64,000 nt of DNA from Nymphalis io (taxonomy: Eukaryota > Arthropoda > Insecta > Lepidoptera > Nymphalidae): positions 5,084,001 to 5,148,000 of the forward strand of contig NC_065901.1 of NCBI RefSeq assembly GCF_905147045.1. The letters are read 5' to 3'. Positions 35,774 to 45,415 of this stretch are shown piece after piece. The notes below the pieces were generated by a model. The model was given only the letters and a program-made list of their open reading frames with translations. It was not told the DNA's origin and made no database searches. The stretch's first letter is position 1, and each line of letters begins with the position of its first letter. Both the position numbers and the translations under genes were made by a program.

Positions 35774-35821
35774 CACACCGCCGTGGAGTACCGGCTTAGA
35801 ATACTACTCCCCCAATCTCAT

Positions 35822-35851
35822 CCCGTGGGTGTCGTAAGAGGCGACTGAGGG
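35822..35851 (+). promoter_or_regulatory. Conserved 5' hairpin motif of RTE
   Basis: CCC, GTGGGT, stem GTCGT (35831-35835), loop AAGAG, stem GCGAC (35841-35845), TGA, GGG. The same 30-base arrangement occurs near the start of the unrelated LINE copy at 44308-44337. A structural or regulatory role is inferred. Confidence 0.5.
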
Positions 35852-35867
35852 ACGGGGAAAAGGGGGG

Positions 35868-38800
35868 ATGGGCAGCAGCGTCCCTCCTCCCATAAACATC
35901 TTACCCCCTACTGCGCTCGCCAACACGCCTGCCCAGCGCGGCGAGTATGGGCAAACCCCTCCCTTAATGGCAGATGCGCCCAAAAAAAGGCCCCCAGTTA
36001 CCGGCAAGCCCGCTAGGCCCGACCAAGGTAGCGGTCGCGGTATCGGCAGGGCAGGGGGTGCTAAGAATCACCGGTTCACGGCAGGCTACCGTATAAAACG
36101 ACTGAAAATGGCAACGTATAATGGACGCTCGATGAGGCTGGACCATCACCTCGCCGAATTAGAAGTAGAGTTAAGTCATATAAACTGGCATATACTGGGG
36201 TTATCTGAAGTCCGAAGACAGGGGGAGGACACGATAACTCTAGAGTCCGGTAACTTACTCTACTTCCGCGAAGGTGATAACCTCTCCCAGGGTGGTGTCG
36301 GTTTTCTAGTCAAAAAGGATCTCATTAGCAGCATTGTGGAAATCAGTAGTGTGTCGAACCGGGTAGCGTACCTTGTCCTAAAACTTTCCGACAGGTACTC
36401 CCTGAAGGTTGTACAGGTATATGCGCCAACTTCGACATACTCTGATGATGTGGTCGAAGCGATGTACGAGGACATCGCCAAGGCCCTCAACGACACCTCG
36501 AGGGCCCACTACAATGTTGTTATGGGAGACTTTAATGCTAAAGTGGGAGTACAAGATAGCGGTGAATCGAAAGTCGGACCTTACGGCTTGGGCTGCAGAA
36601 ATCACAGGGGGCAAATGCTGGTAAACTTTCTCGAAGCGCAGGGGCTTTTTTTGATGAATTCTTTCTTTCAAAAAAAGCCTCAGAGGAGGTGGACCTGGCG
36701 AAGCCCCGATAACGTGACAAGGAACGAGATAGACTTTATCATTTCGAATAAAAGGCACATATTTAGAGATGTTTCAGTGATCAACAAGTTTAATACCGGA
36801 AGTGATCACCGCTTGGTTCGAGGCACTCTAAATATCAACTTAAAAGCCGAAAGATCGAGAATGATGAGGTCTACTCTCCGACCTACCATGCTCCAAGCTG
36901 CTCAAGGCTCCGAAAAGTTCCAAATGGAACTTCAAAATCAATTCACCGCGTTGGAAACCATAAGCAGCATTGATGAGAGAACCGACACGCTGGTCAAAAT
37001 ACTGCAAAACACATCCCGCAAGTGTTTTCCGCCACAGAGAATAGACAACGCACCAAAACTCTCTGCTGAGACACTCGAGCTCATGAGAAAACGACGAGAA
37101 CTACCATCGTTTTTGTCAGATAAGGCCTTAAACCGAACAATAAAAACGCTGACGCGACGCGATCTCCGACGCTCCAATACCCGTGCCATCAAGGCTGCGA
37201 TTGAGCAAAATCGGGGATCGAAAGTGTTCGCTCGCAAGTTTGGGAGGCCGCGTCTGACAAAACTTAAAACTGAAAATGGTGGGGTCGTTACCTCTAGGCC
37301 TGAGATTATCGGAGAAGTAGAGAGGTTTTATGGGCAGTTGTTCTCTTCAAGATCGGATAAACCCGTGGGAATCAGTATTGATGACCAGCGCGCCCCTCTT
37401 ATGCGCCATTACTCCGAGGAGCTCCCGGTCGTTGACCAAGGAGAGATTAGGGCGGCTCTAGAACAGCTTAAAAACAACAAAGCTCCGGGAGATGACGGAA
37501 TCACAACAGAGTTGCTTAAGGCAGGCGGGACTCCGGTCCTGAAAGAGCTAGCAAGCCTCTTTAATTCCGTCATCCAACATGGCAAGACCCCGGAAACGTG
37601 GAGCGGGAGTGAGGTGGTACTGTTTTTCAAGAAAGGTGATAAAACCCTCTTGAAAAACTACAGACCAATCTCCCTCCTGAGTCACGTGTATAAGCTGTTC
37701 TCAAGAGTCGTCACGAACCGTCTCGCCAGACGACTTGACGAGTTCCAGCCCCCAGAGCAAGCCGGCTTTCGATCAGGCTACAGCACCGTGGACCACATCC
37801 ATACTGTTCGGCAGATTGTGCAGAAGACCGAAGAGTACAATCAGCCGCTGTGTATGGCATTTGTGGACTACGAGAAAGCCTTCGACTCCATCGAAACCTG
37901 GGCAGTGCTCGACTCATTGCAGAGATGTCATATCGATTGGAGATATATCGAGGTACTGAGATGTCTGTACAACGCCGCTACAATGACTGTCCACATCCAG
38001 GACTGTAAGACGAAGGCGATCCAACTGCGCAGAGGGGTGAGACAGGGGGATGTAATATCCCCGAAACTGTTCACCAACGCGTTGGAAGACGTTTTCAAAA
38101 CGCTGGATTGGACTAGGTATGGAGTCAATGTAAACGGCGAGTACATCTCACACCTTCGATTTGCCGACGATATCGTCATCATAGCAGAGTCGCTGGAACA
38201 ACTCACCGAAATGTTGCGTAGCCTAGGCGAGTCTTCCCGGTGTGTCGGTCTCGGTATGAACTTGGACAAGACCAAGGTCATGTTCAATAGGCATGTCGTG
38301 CCGGGACCGATATACGTCGAGGGGAAACCTCTCGAAGTTGTTAGTGAATATACCTACCTAGGACAGATAATACAAGTCGGTAGGAACAACTTCGAGAAGG
38401 AAGCCGATCGAAGAATTCGCTTGGGATGGGCAGCATTTGGCAACCTTCGTCAAGTCCTCAAGTCGTCTATACCGCAATGTTTGAAGACGAAAGTCTTCAA
38501 CCAATGCGTCTTACCTGCCATGACATACGGTGCCGAAACGTGGACACTAACTGCGGGACTAGTCCACAAATTCAAAGTCGCTCAGCGTGCTATGGAGCGA
38601 GCTATGCTCGGAGTATCTTTGAAGGATAAGATCAGAAATGAGATTATCCGGAAAAGAACCGGAGTCACCGACATAGCTTGCAAAATTAGTAGGCTGAAGT
38701 GGCAGTGGGCTGGTCACGTATGTCGTAGGACCGATGGCCGTTGGAGCAGACGAGTCCTAGAGTGGAGACCGCGAATCGGCAAGCGCAGCGTAGGGCGCCC

Positions 38801-38930
38801 TCCAGCCAGGTGGACCGACGACCTTAAGAAGGTGGCGGGCACCAACTGGATGCGGAAGGCGGAGGACAGGGAGCTTTGGCGCACCTTGGGAGAGGCCTAT
38901 GTTCAGCAGTGGACAACGATTGGCTGTTGA
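35868..38930 (+). CDS. RTE endonuclease-reverse transcriptase, intact (1020 aa)
   Basis: A bifunctional enzyme that nicks target DNA and copies element RNA from the nick. The APE-type endonuclease spans about residues 80-325, with LGLSEVR (catalytic Glu, about 110), MGDFNAKVG (about 219), NEIDFI (about 285) and GSDHRLVRG (about 311). The RT spans about 540-870, with KKGDKTLLKNYRPISLL (about 587), QAGFRSGYSTVDH (about 630), AFVDYEKAFDSIE (first catalytic Asp, about 664), RRGVRQGDVISPKLF (about 721) and HLRFADDIVI (Asp pair, about 764). The C-terminal block is LKWQWAGHVCRRTDGRW (about 943). All catalytic residues seen are present. Single-ORF organisation and size fit RTE. The first Met at 35868 is used. 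A later start at MATYNGRS (36108) is also plausible because homology begins there. Confidence 0.93.
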   Translation: MGSSVPPPINILPPTALANTPAQRGEYGQTPPLMADAPKKRPPVTGKPARPDQGSGRGIGRAGGAKNHRFTAGYRIKRLKMATYNGRSMRLDHHLAELEVELSHINWHILGLSEVRRQGEDTITLESGNLLYFREGDNLSQGGVGFLVKKDLISSIVEISSVSNRVAYLVLKLSDRYSLKVVQVYAPTSTYSDDVVEAMYEDIAKALNDTSRAHYNVVMGDFNAKVGVQDSGESKVGPYGLGCRNHRGQMLVNFLEAQGLFLMNSFFQKKPQRRWTWRSPDNVTRNEIDFIISNKRHIFRDVSVINKFNTGSDHRLVRGTLNINLKAERSRMMRSTLRPTMLQAAQGSEKFQMELQNQFTALETISSIDERTDTLVKILQNTSRKCFPPQRIDNAPKLSAETLELMRKRRELPSFLSDKALNRTIKTLTRRDLRRSNTRAIKAAIEQNRGSKVFARKFGRPRLTKLKTENGGVVTSRPEIIGEVERFYGQLFSSRSDKPVGISIDDQRAPLMRHYSEELPVVDQGEIRAALEQLKNNKAPGDDGITTELLKAGGTPVLKELASLFNSVIQHGKTPETWSGSEVVLFFKKGDKTLLKNYRPISLLSHVYKLFSRVVTNRLARRLDEFQPPEQAGFRSGYSTVDHIHTVRQIVQKTEEYNQPLCMAFVDYEKAFDSIETWAVLDSLQRCHIDWRYIEVLRCLYNAATMTVHIQDCKTKAIQLRRGVRQGDVISPKLFTNALEDVFKTLDWTRYGVNVNGEYISHLRFADDIVIIAESLEQLTEMLRSLGESSRCVGLGMNLDKTKVMFNRHVVPGPIYVEGKPLEVVSEYTYLGQIIQVGRNNFEKEADRRIRLGWAAFGNLRQVLKSSIPQCLKTKVFNQCVLPAMTYGAETWTLTAGLVHKFKVAQRAMERAMLGVSLKDKIRNEIIRKRTGVTDIACKISRLKWQWAGHVCRRTDGRWSRRVLEWRPRIGKRSVGRPPARWTDDLKKVAGTNWMRKAEDRELWRTLGEAYVQQWTTIGC

Positions 38931-38941
38931 TGATGATGATG

Positions 38942-39042
38942 ACACTAAAGCAGCGTGGTGGAATAAGCTACAAACCTTCTCCTCAAAAATGGAGAGGAGG
39001 CCTTTAGCCCAGCAGTGGGACATTCACAGGCTATTACGGGAA
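38942..39042 (+). repeat. Family c SINE c4, right part
   Basis: It resumes with the second duplication copy, then GCGTGGTGGAATAAGC, GAGAGGAGGCCTTTAGCCCA and GGGACATTCACAGGCTATTA. Confidence 0.9.
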
Positions 39043-40044
39043 ATATTTTAGGATGAAACATTTAGCTATTACCGAAAGTCTTGAGCCAAAGACTTAGCCA
39101 TATGAAATAATTTATTTGTATTTTTTTTTTATTTTACTCTCAGTTTATTTATAAGAAAACTGTCAATAAGAATACTTTTTGCTATTAGACATTTGTTACT
39201 GAAATTGAACTAAAACTGCTTAACGGATTCCAATAAAATTAATACGTAGGTAAAACTCGTAACTGCAAATTAATGTGCCTCGAACAACGTTCGTGCAGTC
39301 CAAGGTCCGTGCAGTCTAGATTAGTGTAGGTCTCGCAAAGTATTATAGTATAAATAAAGAAAATAAGAGTGAAATAGCGGTAGAAAGCTAACGCAGTAAG
39401 GGCGAGCGAAACACCCAATTAGCTGAACTTGACAAATACACGACTCTGATAATTGGTCTTAGGATCCGAATATAATAAATAAAATTGATAATTTACATTG
39501 CGAAATTTAAAAATGTACACTTATTTTTAATTCATGAAAATTAAAATTGAAGCCTATAATTATGGTTAGTAAAATAGTATTTTTTTATTTCATGTGTGCA
39601 TAATATTATACTTTTTATATAACAATTATATAAATTTGAAAAGTAAAATGTATTCGTAAACGTAACCTAACGTAATATGAGCAAAACTCTATTTATTTTA
39701 TAAAAAATAAAGAAATCTTTATAAATCAGTAAGAGTAAAATGAGATTCTTGAAAGAGGCCTCGTTAACACCACGCGGCGCGACTTTGATCTAAATAATCA
39801 ACTCATTACAAAAGAAATGAGACTTGCCTTTTTCATTAAAGTAAATTATTGTGTTATTCCATTAGTTATAAATATTAATGTCAATTATTTCGATTTTACT
39901 CCTGGTAACGATACTCGATATTTTTCAGTGACATTTTGATTATCATCGTCATGGAGCATCGAAAACATTCATGGTGACATGTTTATAAAATGTGAAAGAG
40001 TCATGAGATGCTTCTTAGTCTAATTCTTCTCAGTCAGAAATAAT
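39043..40044. other. Intergenic DNA, no gene seen
   Basis: AT-rich. It holds the old repeat at 39725-39815 and nothing else recognised. Confidence 0.5.
39725..39815 (+). repeat. Old dispersed repeat, copy 2
   Basis: Matches 35478-35572 (GAGGCCTCGTT, GCGGCGCGACTTTGAT, AAATAATCAAC). Confidence 0.4.
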
Positions 40045-40312
40045 AATAATAATATCATTGGACATTTTTCACACACGGCCATCTGATCCCAAATTAAGCT
40101 TGTACAAAGCTTGTGCTATGGGAACCAGACAACTGATATACTACATATACTACTTTTCTTTTGTAAATACATTACATATTGAAAATTACACCCAGACTCA
40201 GGACAAACAGACATGTTCATGCACACAAATGTCTGTCCTGGGTGGGAATCGAACCCACAACCTTCAGCGTGAAAATTTAAGTATCTACCAACCACGCCAA
40301 CCGGCCCGTCAA
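40045..40312 (-). repeat. tRNA-derived SINE, family a, copy 5
   Basis: Minus strand: (AAT)n tail and ACACACGGCCATCTGATCCC at the left, B box GGGAATCGAACCC near 40240, and head CCAACCACGCCAACCGGCCC at the right. Confidence 0.88.
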
Positions 40313-40365
40313 TTGGAATGTTTCACTACTGGGCAAAAGGCTTATCTCCTCTTGAGGAATTTGTA
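40313..40365 (-). repeat. Family c SINE 3'-end fragment
   Basis: AATGTTTCACTACTGGGCAA, then AGGCTTATCTCCTCTTGAGG, matches the 3' end of family c in minus orientation. It abuts family a copy 5. Confidence 0.55.
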
Positions 40366-40389
40366 TATAATATGCTATATTTGTTTATA

Positions 40390-40430
40390 GTATAGACTGC
40401 CTCGATGGTCTAGTGGTTAGATATTAGGCT
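40390..40430 (+). repeat. Family b SINE head fragment
   Basis: GACTGCCTCGATGGTCTAGT is the family b 5' head. It stops after about 40 bases at the Metulj-like SINE. Confidence 0.6.
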
Positions 40431-40431
40431 G

Positions 40432-40625
40432 AAAAATGGGCCACCTGGTTCTAAGTGGTCATTACCGCGTATATACATTGGTAATTTGAGAAATATTAAT
40501 CATCCCTCACATCGCCATTGTGCCCCTAATCTTAGGAACTAAGATATTATGCCTTCATCTGTAGTTACACTGGCTCACTCACACTTCGATGTGTGGTACC
40601 TACCCTGACGGGCTACAACTAAATA
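40432..40625 (-). repeat. Diverged Metulj-like SINE m9
   Basis: GGGCCACCTGGTTCTAAGTG at the left through GTAGTTACACTGGCTCACTC to GGTACCTACCCTGACGGGCT. A segment around the GGAACACAACAATACC block is deleted. Confidence 0.7.
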
Positions 40626-40639
40626 TTAAAAAATATTTA

Positions 40640-41077
40640 AAATTATTATTACTATAAATATTTTATGTGAATACTTTGTTCTTTAATAATAAAATGATCT
40701 TTAATTAAAATGAAAAAATATTCGGTAACAAAAGCGCAGTGCAATAATTATATTATATATTATGTTTTACGGAATTTCTCAAGCGTTCTCGTAATTAATA
40801 CCAGCTGTGCTTTCGTGGTGTTCCAACAATGGTTCATTATCGTGCAGTAAAGTATTGTATCATTTCTTATTATTATATATAAGAGATAATAGTAACGGTA
40901 ACATTTTATTTTTAATTTTTATTTAAGTTGACCCGAATAAATAAGTTTTAAGCAAACACTTTGAACATACTTTAATTTTTAATGGAAATGAAAATCTTTC
41001 TTAATTTATAACACAAATAATATTTAAGCAAGAAATTAATGAATTTAATCTTCATAAATTTGGCAAGACCCTCAAAC
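40640..41077. other. Intergenic DNA, no gene seen
   Basis: AT-rich spacer between SINEs. Confidence 0.5.
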
Positions 41078-41123
41078 CTTCAAATCATCTCTTCAAGTCT
41101 GATCTTGAAGAGATGATTTGAAG
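41078..41123. repeat. Perfect 20-bp-arm hairpin at a SINE edge
   Basis: Left arm 41078-41097 (CTTCAAATCATCTCTTCAAG) is the exact reverse complement of 41104-41123, with loop TCTGAT. The right arm belongs to the family c SINE, and the left arm is an inverted extra copy. Confidence 0.92.
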
Positions 41124-41300
41124 TTTATTCCATAAAGATGCTCTGCAAGTGATATAATATATAGTGGTTTTTCTTACGATGTTTTATTTCAAAGTAATGT
41201 ACGAGATAAAATGACACGAATGAATTAACTTAAACACACAGCTCTCAGATTCGAATCCGCAATCTTCGGTTAAGATTTATGTGTAGGACACGTAGCTAAA
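41104..41300 (-). repeat. Diverged family c SINE
   Basis: Minus strand: TTGAAGTTTATTCCATAAAG, TACGATGTTTTATTTCAAAG, then AGATTCGAATCCGCAATC (B-box region) and CTTCGGTTAAGATTTATGTG. Confidence 0.65.
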
Positions 41301-41534
41301 TAAAAATAAACAAATACTAAAAAAATAATTTGTACAGTATCTATTTTTAATTTTTATTTGTATTTATTTAAGGCTTTTGTGTAAATAATATATATTTGTA
41401 CAAGACATATATATAATAAGAAATATATCATCGAGTAGGAAATCGAAAAACTTAGCAATATTCACTTCAAGATATCAAAACCAGGGGACGTCGTAACGTT
41501 GCACAACGTGCCTGACGCCAAAAGTGTTCCAGGA

Positions 41535-41616
41535 TATATATATATATATATATATATATAGATATATAAAGATGATTTATATATATATATATATAAAGAA
41601 TTATATATGGAAAGAT

Positions 41617-41670
<54 letters not shown>
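41535..41670. repeat. (AT)n microsatellite cluster
   Basis: Three (TA)n runs with short interruptions (41535-41563, 41579-41596, 41620-41669). Open frames through it are artefacts. Confidence 0.95.
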
Positions 41671-41671
<1 letters not shown>

Positions 41672-41920
41672 TGTTGGGGTGAGTTATATAACATTATAGT
41701 CGCGAGGGATTGACGTTAACGCGTTTTCAAGGTAGCGTCGTTTCTAGAATCTACGTCACATTTTTATGTTTTCTGAATTTTTGAGAGGAGCGGGAACATT
41801 TTATGCGGATTAAAATGATATTAATGTCACAGTTACTTTTTTTTTAAATTTATAGTGTTTTTTTAATTTATAATGTTATAATATAAACGTTTTTCAAAAA
41901 TGTTTTTCAAATACATAAGA

Positions 41921-41966
41921 CGGATGTCCTTTCTTTCCTACATAAGTAGGAAAGAAAGGACATCCG
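41921..41966. repeat. Perfect 21-bp-arm hairpin at SINE 3' border
   Basis: Arms 41921-41941 and 41946-41966 are exact reverse complements around ATAA. They lie immediately left of the family b SINE. Confidence 0.95.
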
Positions 41967-42290
41967 TAACTGCGCAGGACATATTATAGTGCACAAGTAT
42001 GTGTGCGAACACAGGTGCACTTTTTTCCCTAGGTCTCATAATCCGATGGGACGGCAATCCTACACGACCGGAAAGAATTCTGGCGCAGGACAAATAGCTT
42101 TACGTGCTTTCCGAGACACGAGAGTGTACACACTTCCAACTTCCAAACCCCGGGCTACTACTGAGAATTTTCTGACAGAAGAACCCAATAACTTTTTATT
42201 AGCCCGACCTGGTTTTTCCAGAATTGAATCCAGGACCTCCGGGTCAGCGGAGGTCTTTATATTTAGCCACTAGACCAACGAGGCAGTCAA
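41967..42290 (-). repeat. tRNA-derived SINE, family b, bordered by inverted repeats
   Basis: Minus strand: GTAACTGCGCAGGACATATT, the internal block CGATGGGACGGCAATCCTAC, a B-box region around GAATTGAATCCAGGACC, and the head CTAGACCAACGAGGCAGTC. It lacks the outermost 3' end seen in other copies. Both borders carry a short-loop inverted duplication. Confidence 0.88.
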
Positions 42291-42314
42291 TCTACCTAGG
42301 TAGGTTGACTGTCT
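42281..42314. repeat. Near-perfect palindrome at SINE 5' border
   Basis: AGGCAGTCAATCTACCT and AGGTAGGTTGACTGTCT are reverse complements apart from two G-T pairings, with no spacer. The left half is the SINE head. Confidence 0.9.
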
Positions 42315-42315
42315 G

Positions 42316-42338
42316 TAACCTAACCTAACCTAACCTAC
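42316..42338. repeat. Short interstitial telomere-type repeat (TAACC)4
   Basis: Four tandem TAACC units, the complement of the insect telomere repeat TTAGG, two bases after the SINE border palindrome. Confidence 0.75.
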
Positions 42339-42364
42339 ATCAATCATTCTATCGTTAAACAGCA

Positions 42365-42425
42365 CTACTTTGAGCTGGTGGTGGTAACCACATGTCGTTT
42401 GATGGCCAATTTGTCAGTTTTGTAA
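42365..42425 (+). repeat. Metulj-like SINE 3' fragment m10
   Basis: GGTGGTAACCACATGTCGTT, then TGATGGCCAATTTGTCAG, resembles the SINE 3' end. Diverged. Confidence 0.45.
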
Positions 42426-42539
42426 ATAAAAATAAATGTCTACACAAACCTTATGTATTTAGGTAGAACTTCTATGTTTATATATATACGTCTAAATAAA
42501 ATATTTTTATAACTAAATTAAAAAAGACAAAGGAACAAA

Positions 42540-42767
42540 TATGACATCGGATGGTTACCACCTTTCTTCTATAAACACTAGCACTGTAAGAAATATGAGT
42601 TAATACTTTACTAGTAATAGCACTAAGCTACTAACCGACCGAAAATTCGTCTCTCATGTCTGTAATTAGGTACATGCAATGGCTCACTCACTCACTCATT
42701 ATAGTCACACAGAAATCAGCAGTACAAAGTATTGCTGTTTGGCGGTATAATAACTGACGAATGAGTA
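42540..42767 (-). repeat. Diverged Metulj-like SINE m11
   Basis: Recognisable blocks: CACTGTAAGAAATATGAGTT, TGTCTGTAATTAGG, GGCTCACTCACTCAC, and GTATTGCTGTTTGGCGGTAT. Confidence 0.55.
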
Positions 42768-44290
42768 CCCCGATAATTATAATGGGTTATTACACTGGAT
42801 GATGTTCTATATAATAATTGTTCTCGAGATATTATTTGAAAAGCGAAGCTACATTAACTACAAATGGAGTTTCCGACTACAAATAGAATGTTCTTCATAC
42901 CTGAAGTAAAATGAAACGCTCGTTTTCTTTCCGGTCTTTACTTTTTAACAGCGACTTACTGCTATGAATGCCTAAAGGTTGAATAGAAAAAGCAACGTTG
43001 CGATTACTTAAGCTGTCATATACCTACTTTTCGTGATTCCGAATAGGATGAAATACGCTTTTTTCTTTTTGCCATAAACAGTTTTTATATTTCTTTGTAA
43101 CATAACTACTTGAATCGGTAAAATACATGTATTGTCGTCGTAGCTAAAATGTTGCTAAAAGTTCATATTTTATGGAAGGTACTTTTGATTGTCTGTCAAT
43201 AATAATAATAATTTGTGTTACGTCAAATCAATTAAATATTTCATTTACGAATTGAAATACATAGATATCCTTTGAGATATAATTTGTTTTTGTGTAAAAT
43301 TTAATAAGTAGTTATATTACTTATAAATTTGAACTGAATATGATTTTATTATGTTAATTATAGATCATGCACATACACACGTACATGTGACAAAAACATT
43401 TGACAAACAGGTTTTACTCGAACGTTACATAATTATTTTAAATTTGAGCATAAAAGTTCATTCCCATCGAGCTAAGGTATATTATATTTCAATAAAAAAA
43501 AATATATCCTAACTCTCTTGACTTTTGTGTGTATTATATTATATACATATTACAGAATCTAAAAATGCAATTTTTTTATATTTTCTAATGTGCTTTTTGT
43601 GTGTTAGTCTTTCATTATGTACAAATAATAAAATTAAATTGATATACAATAAATTAAAAAAAAATGCATAAAAATTAAAGCGATCTTCCCGGAATTTTCA
43701 ATTAATACAATACATTTGATTAAGGTCATACAATCTGTTTTTATTTTTTATTTTTAATAACAAAATTCTCTGAAGCATAATAATGTTCTCTTGAAAAAAA
43801 TAAAAAATAATAAAAAGGAAAAGAAAATTAGAAGATTCAACACTTCGTCCCATTGGTGTCAGAGGGACTGGCTCATTGTTTGCCCAAAGAATAAGAATTA
43901 TTTTTCAAGAAACGACGCTAATTCTAGTCTCTATTCTATTCGGTCATATTTTACTGTAATTATGTTTTATAATTCATAACATTTTTAATTATTCATGTTA
44001 TTAAAACATTTTATAATTTTATAACTATACGAAACAAATACTATTGATAAAGTTTCAAGGTTTTCATTAAGCTGAGTTAAGCTGTTTTAGCAGGTATTGA
44101 AAATAAATTAGAAACGTTTTCCAACCATGCCATTAATCATGTTCAAATACGAGTAGTTATTAATTTTAATTATTATCAATTTTCAACAAAATTTACATTA
44201 ATCAGCAAATTGACGATTTAAAAATCAAATATTGATTATAAATTTTAAAATATAATAATTATCCGTGCATTGACGGAGAAAGAATACATT
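42768..44290. other. Intergenic DNA, no gene seen
   Basis: AT-rich with no supported gene. Confidence 0.5.
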
Positions 44291-44307
44291 TCACTGCCCC
44301 TCTCTTT

Positions 44308-44337
44308 CCCATGGGTGTCGTAAGATACGACTAAGGG
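44308..44337 (+). promoter_or_regulatory. Conserved 5' hairpin motif of LINE copy 2
   Basis: CCC, ATGGGT, stem GTCGT (44317-44321), loop AAGAT, stem ACGAC (44327-44331), TAA, GGG. The spacing is identical to 35822-35851. The changed stem base keeps pairing (U-A here, U-G there). Confidence 0.5.
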
Positions 44338-44809
44338 ATATCTGAGCGACCATCTGCTCATCTGGTGGTAGGATGCTAACATCCGCCTGGCTTGTTACCA
44401 CCGTACGCATGGTGAAAAACTCGTGAAGTGGCTTGCAGCCGCGTTATGAGGTCAGCCAGCGTACAGCCAGTGCCCGAGCGAGTATTGCCGCGATGGGTGT
44501 TGGTCCAGTGGAGACGGCTGTTAAATCAATGCCGGGGGAAACTGTATGACCTGCCGGACAGGGAGACCTGAAGAAACGGCTGTTCCGCTGGCCGCCCGTG
44601 GCATAGTACAGGGGCCCGATCGTGCCTAACCAGCTCGCGAGGCTGCCCCTCCAGGCCACGCATAATCTCGGCGTGGACCGTCGTGCCGGTTGGTGACCGG
44701 AAGGTGAGGTCCCGGCGGCCACTTCCGGGGCGGTTCGGGGGCCCTTCCGTCCGGCGGATCAGTATATTTTCCCTTTTGGCAACCATTTGGGGAAACACAC
44801 CTCCATACT

Positions 44810-45415
44810 TTGCCCATCCCTATCGTGGCAATACGTCGCTCGCAACTAAGAAATAACGGTCGTTCAGCGGTGCACACCCCCACCATACCCACGCTATTTG
44901 AGGTCGAGTTCACTAACATCCGAGGACTCCACGCTAACCTCAACGCTGTCCACCACCATCTCGAGACAGCACGGCCAGCAATATTGTTTCTCACGGAGAC
45001 GCAAATACTCCGCCCAGCCGACACCAGCTACCTTAACTATGCCGGCTACATGCATGAAGAATCTTTCAAAGCGAAAGCCGGAGTATGCTTGTTCGTCAGG
45101 GTGGATGTTTGTTGTCACCGATTGCGCTGCTTGGAGGACCCCTCCTTCTCCATGTTGGTGGTACGTGTGGACCTGGTTCGTCAGAGTCGAGTCTACGTGT
45201 GTCTCTACAGATCCCACAATGGTGACTTGGAGACAAGCCGATTATTTGACCATCTTGGTCGAGTGGCAGATGCTGCGCAAGAGTTTCCTAACGCGGTATT
45301 GGTGTTTTTGGGGGATTTTAATGCTCACCATGAATCATGGTTGAAATCTCTCAAACCTGACCATGCTGGAAGAACTGCTCATGCTTTTACTCTCACACAC
45401 GACCCAACTGGTTGA
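44810..45415 (+). pseudogene. LINE copy 2 endonuclease domain (frame 1)
   Basis: APE-type endonuclease that would nick the target strand. Visible are FTNIRGLHANLNAV, LFLTETQ (catalytic Glu), GVCLFVR, and VFLGDFNAHHESW (catalytic Asp/Asn). The frame ends at a stop at 45413-45415, while the domain continues in another frame from about 45363. The catalytic S-D-H is downstream in that second frame (GSSDHGLI, about 45526), so a frameshift splits the domain. No nucleic-acid-binding ORF1 was found upstream. The 500-base GC-rich leader encodes only meaningless minus-strand frames. Confidence 0.8.

Larger units (their letters stand above)
35774..38941 (+). mobile_element. Full-length RTE-clade non-LTR retrotransposon
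   Basis: The element is 3168 bases, bounded by the 11-bp duplication ACACTAAAGCA, with one unbroken 1020-codon frame. A short GC-rich 5' UTR (35774-35867) holds the hairpin motif at 35822-35851. The 3' end is a (TGATGA)n tail directly after the stop codon, as is typical of RTE elements. It lies inside SINE c4. Intact coding, a perfect duplication and a clean tail point to recent insertion and possible activity. Confidence 0.92.

Noticed and set aside
41467..41694. Ile/Tyr repeat protein
   Set aside because: Translation of an (AT)n microsatellite.
44444..45024. Several overlapping minus-strand frames before the LINE endonuclease
   Set aside because: Shadows in the GC-rich 5' UTR and endonuclease of LINE copy 2. 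No homology to an ORF1 protein was seen.
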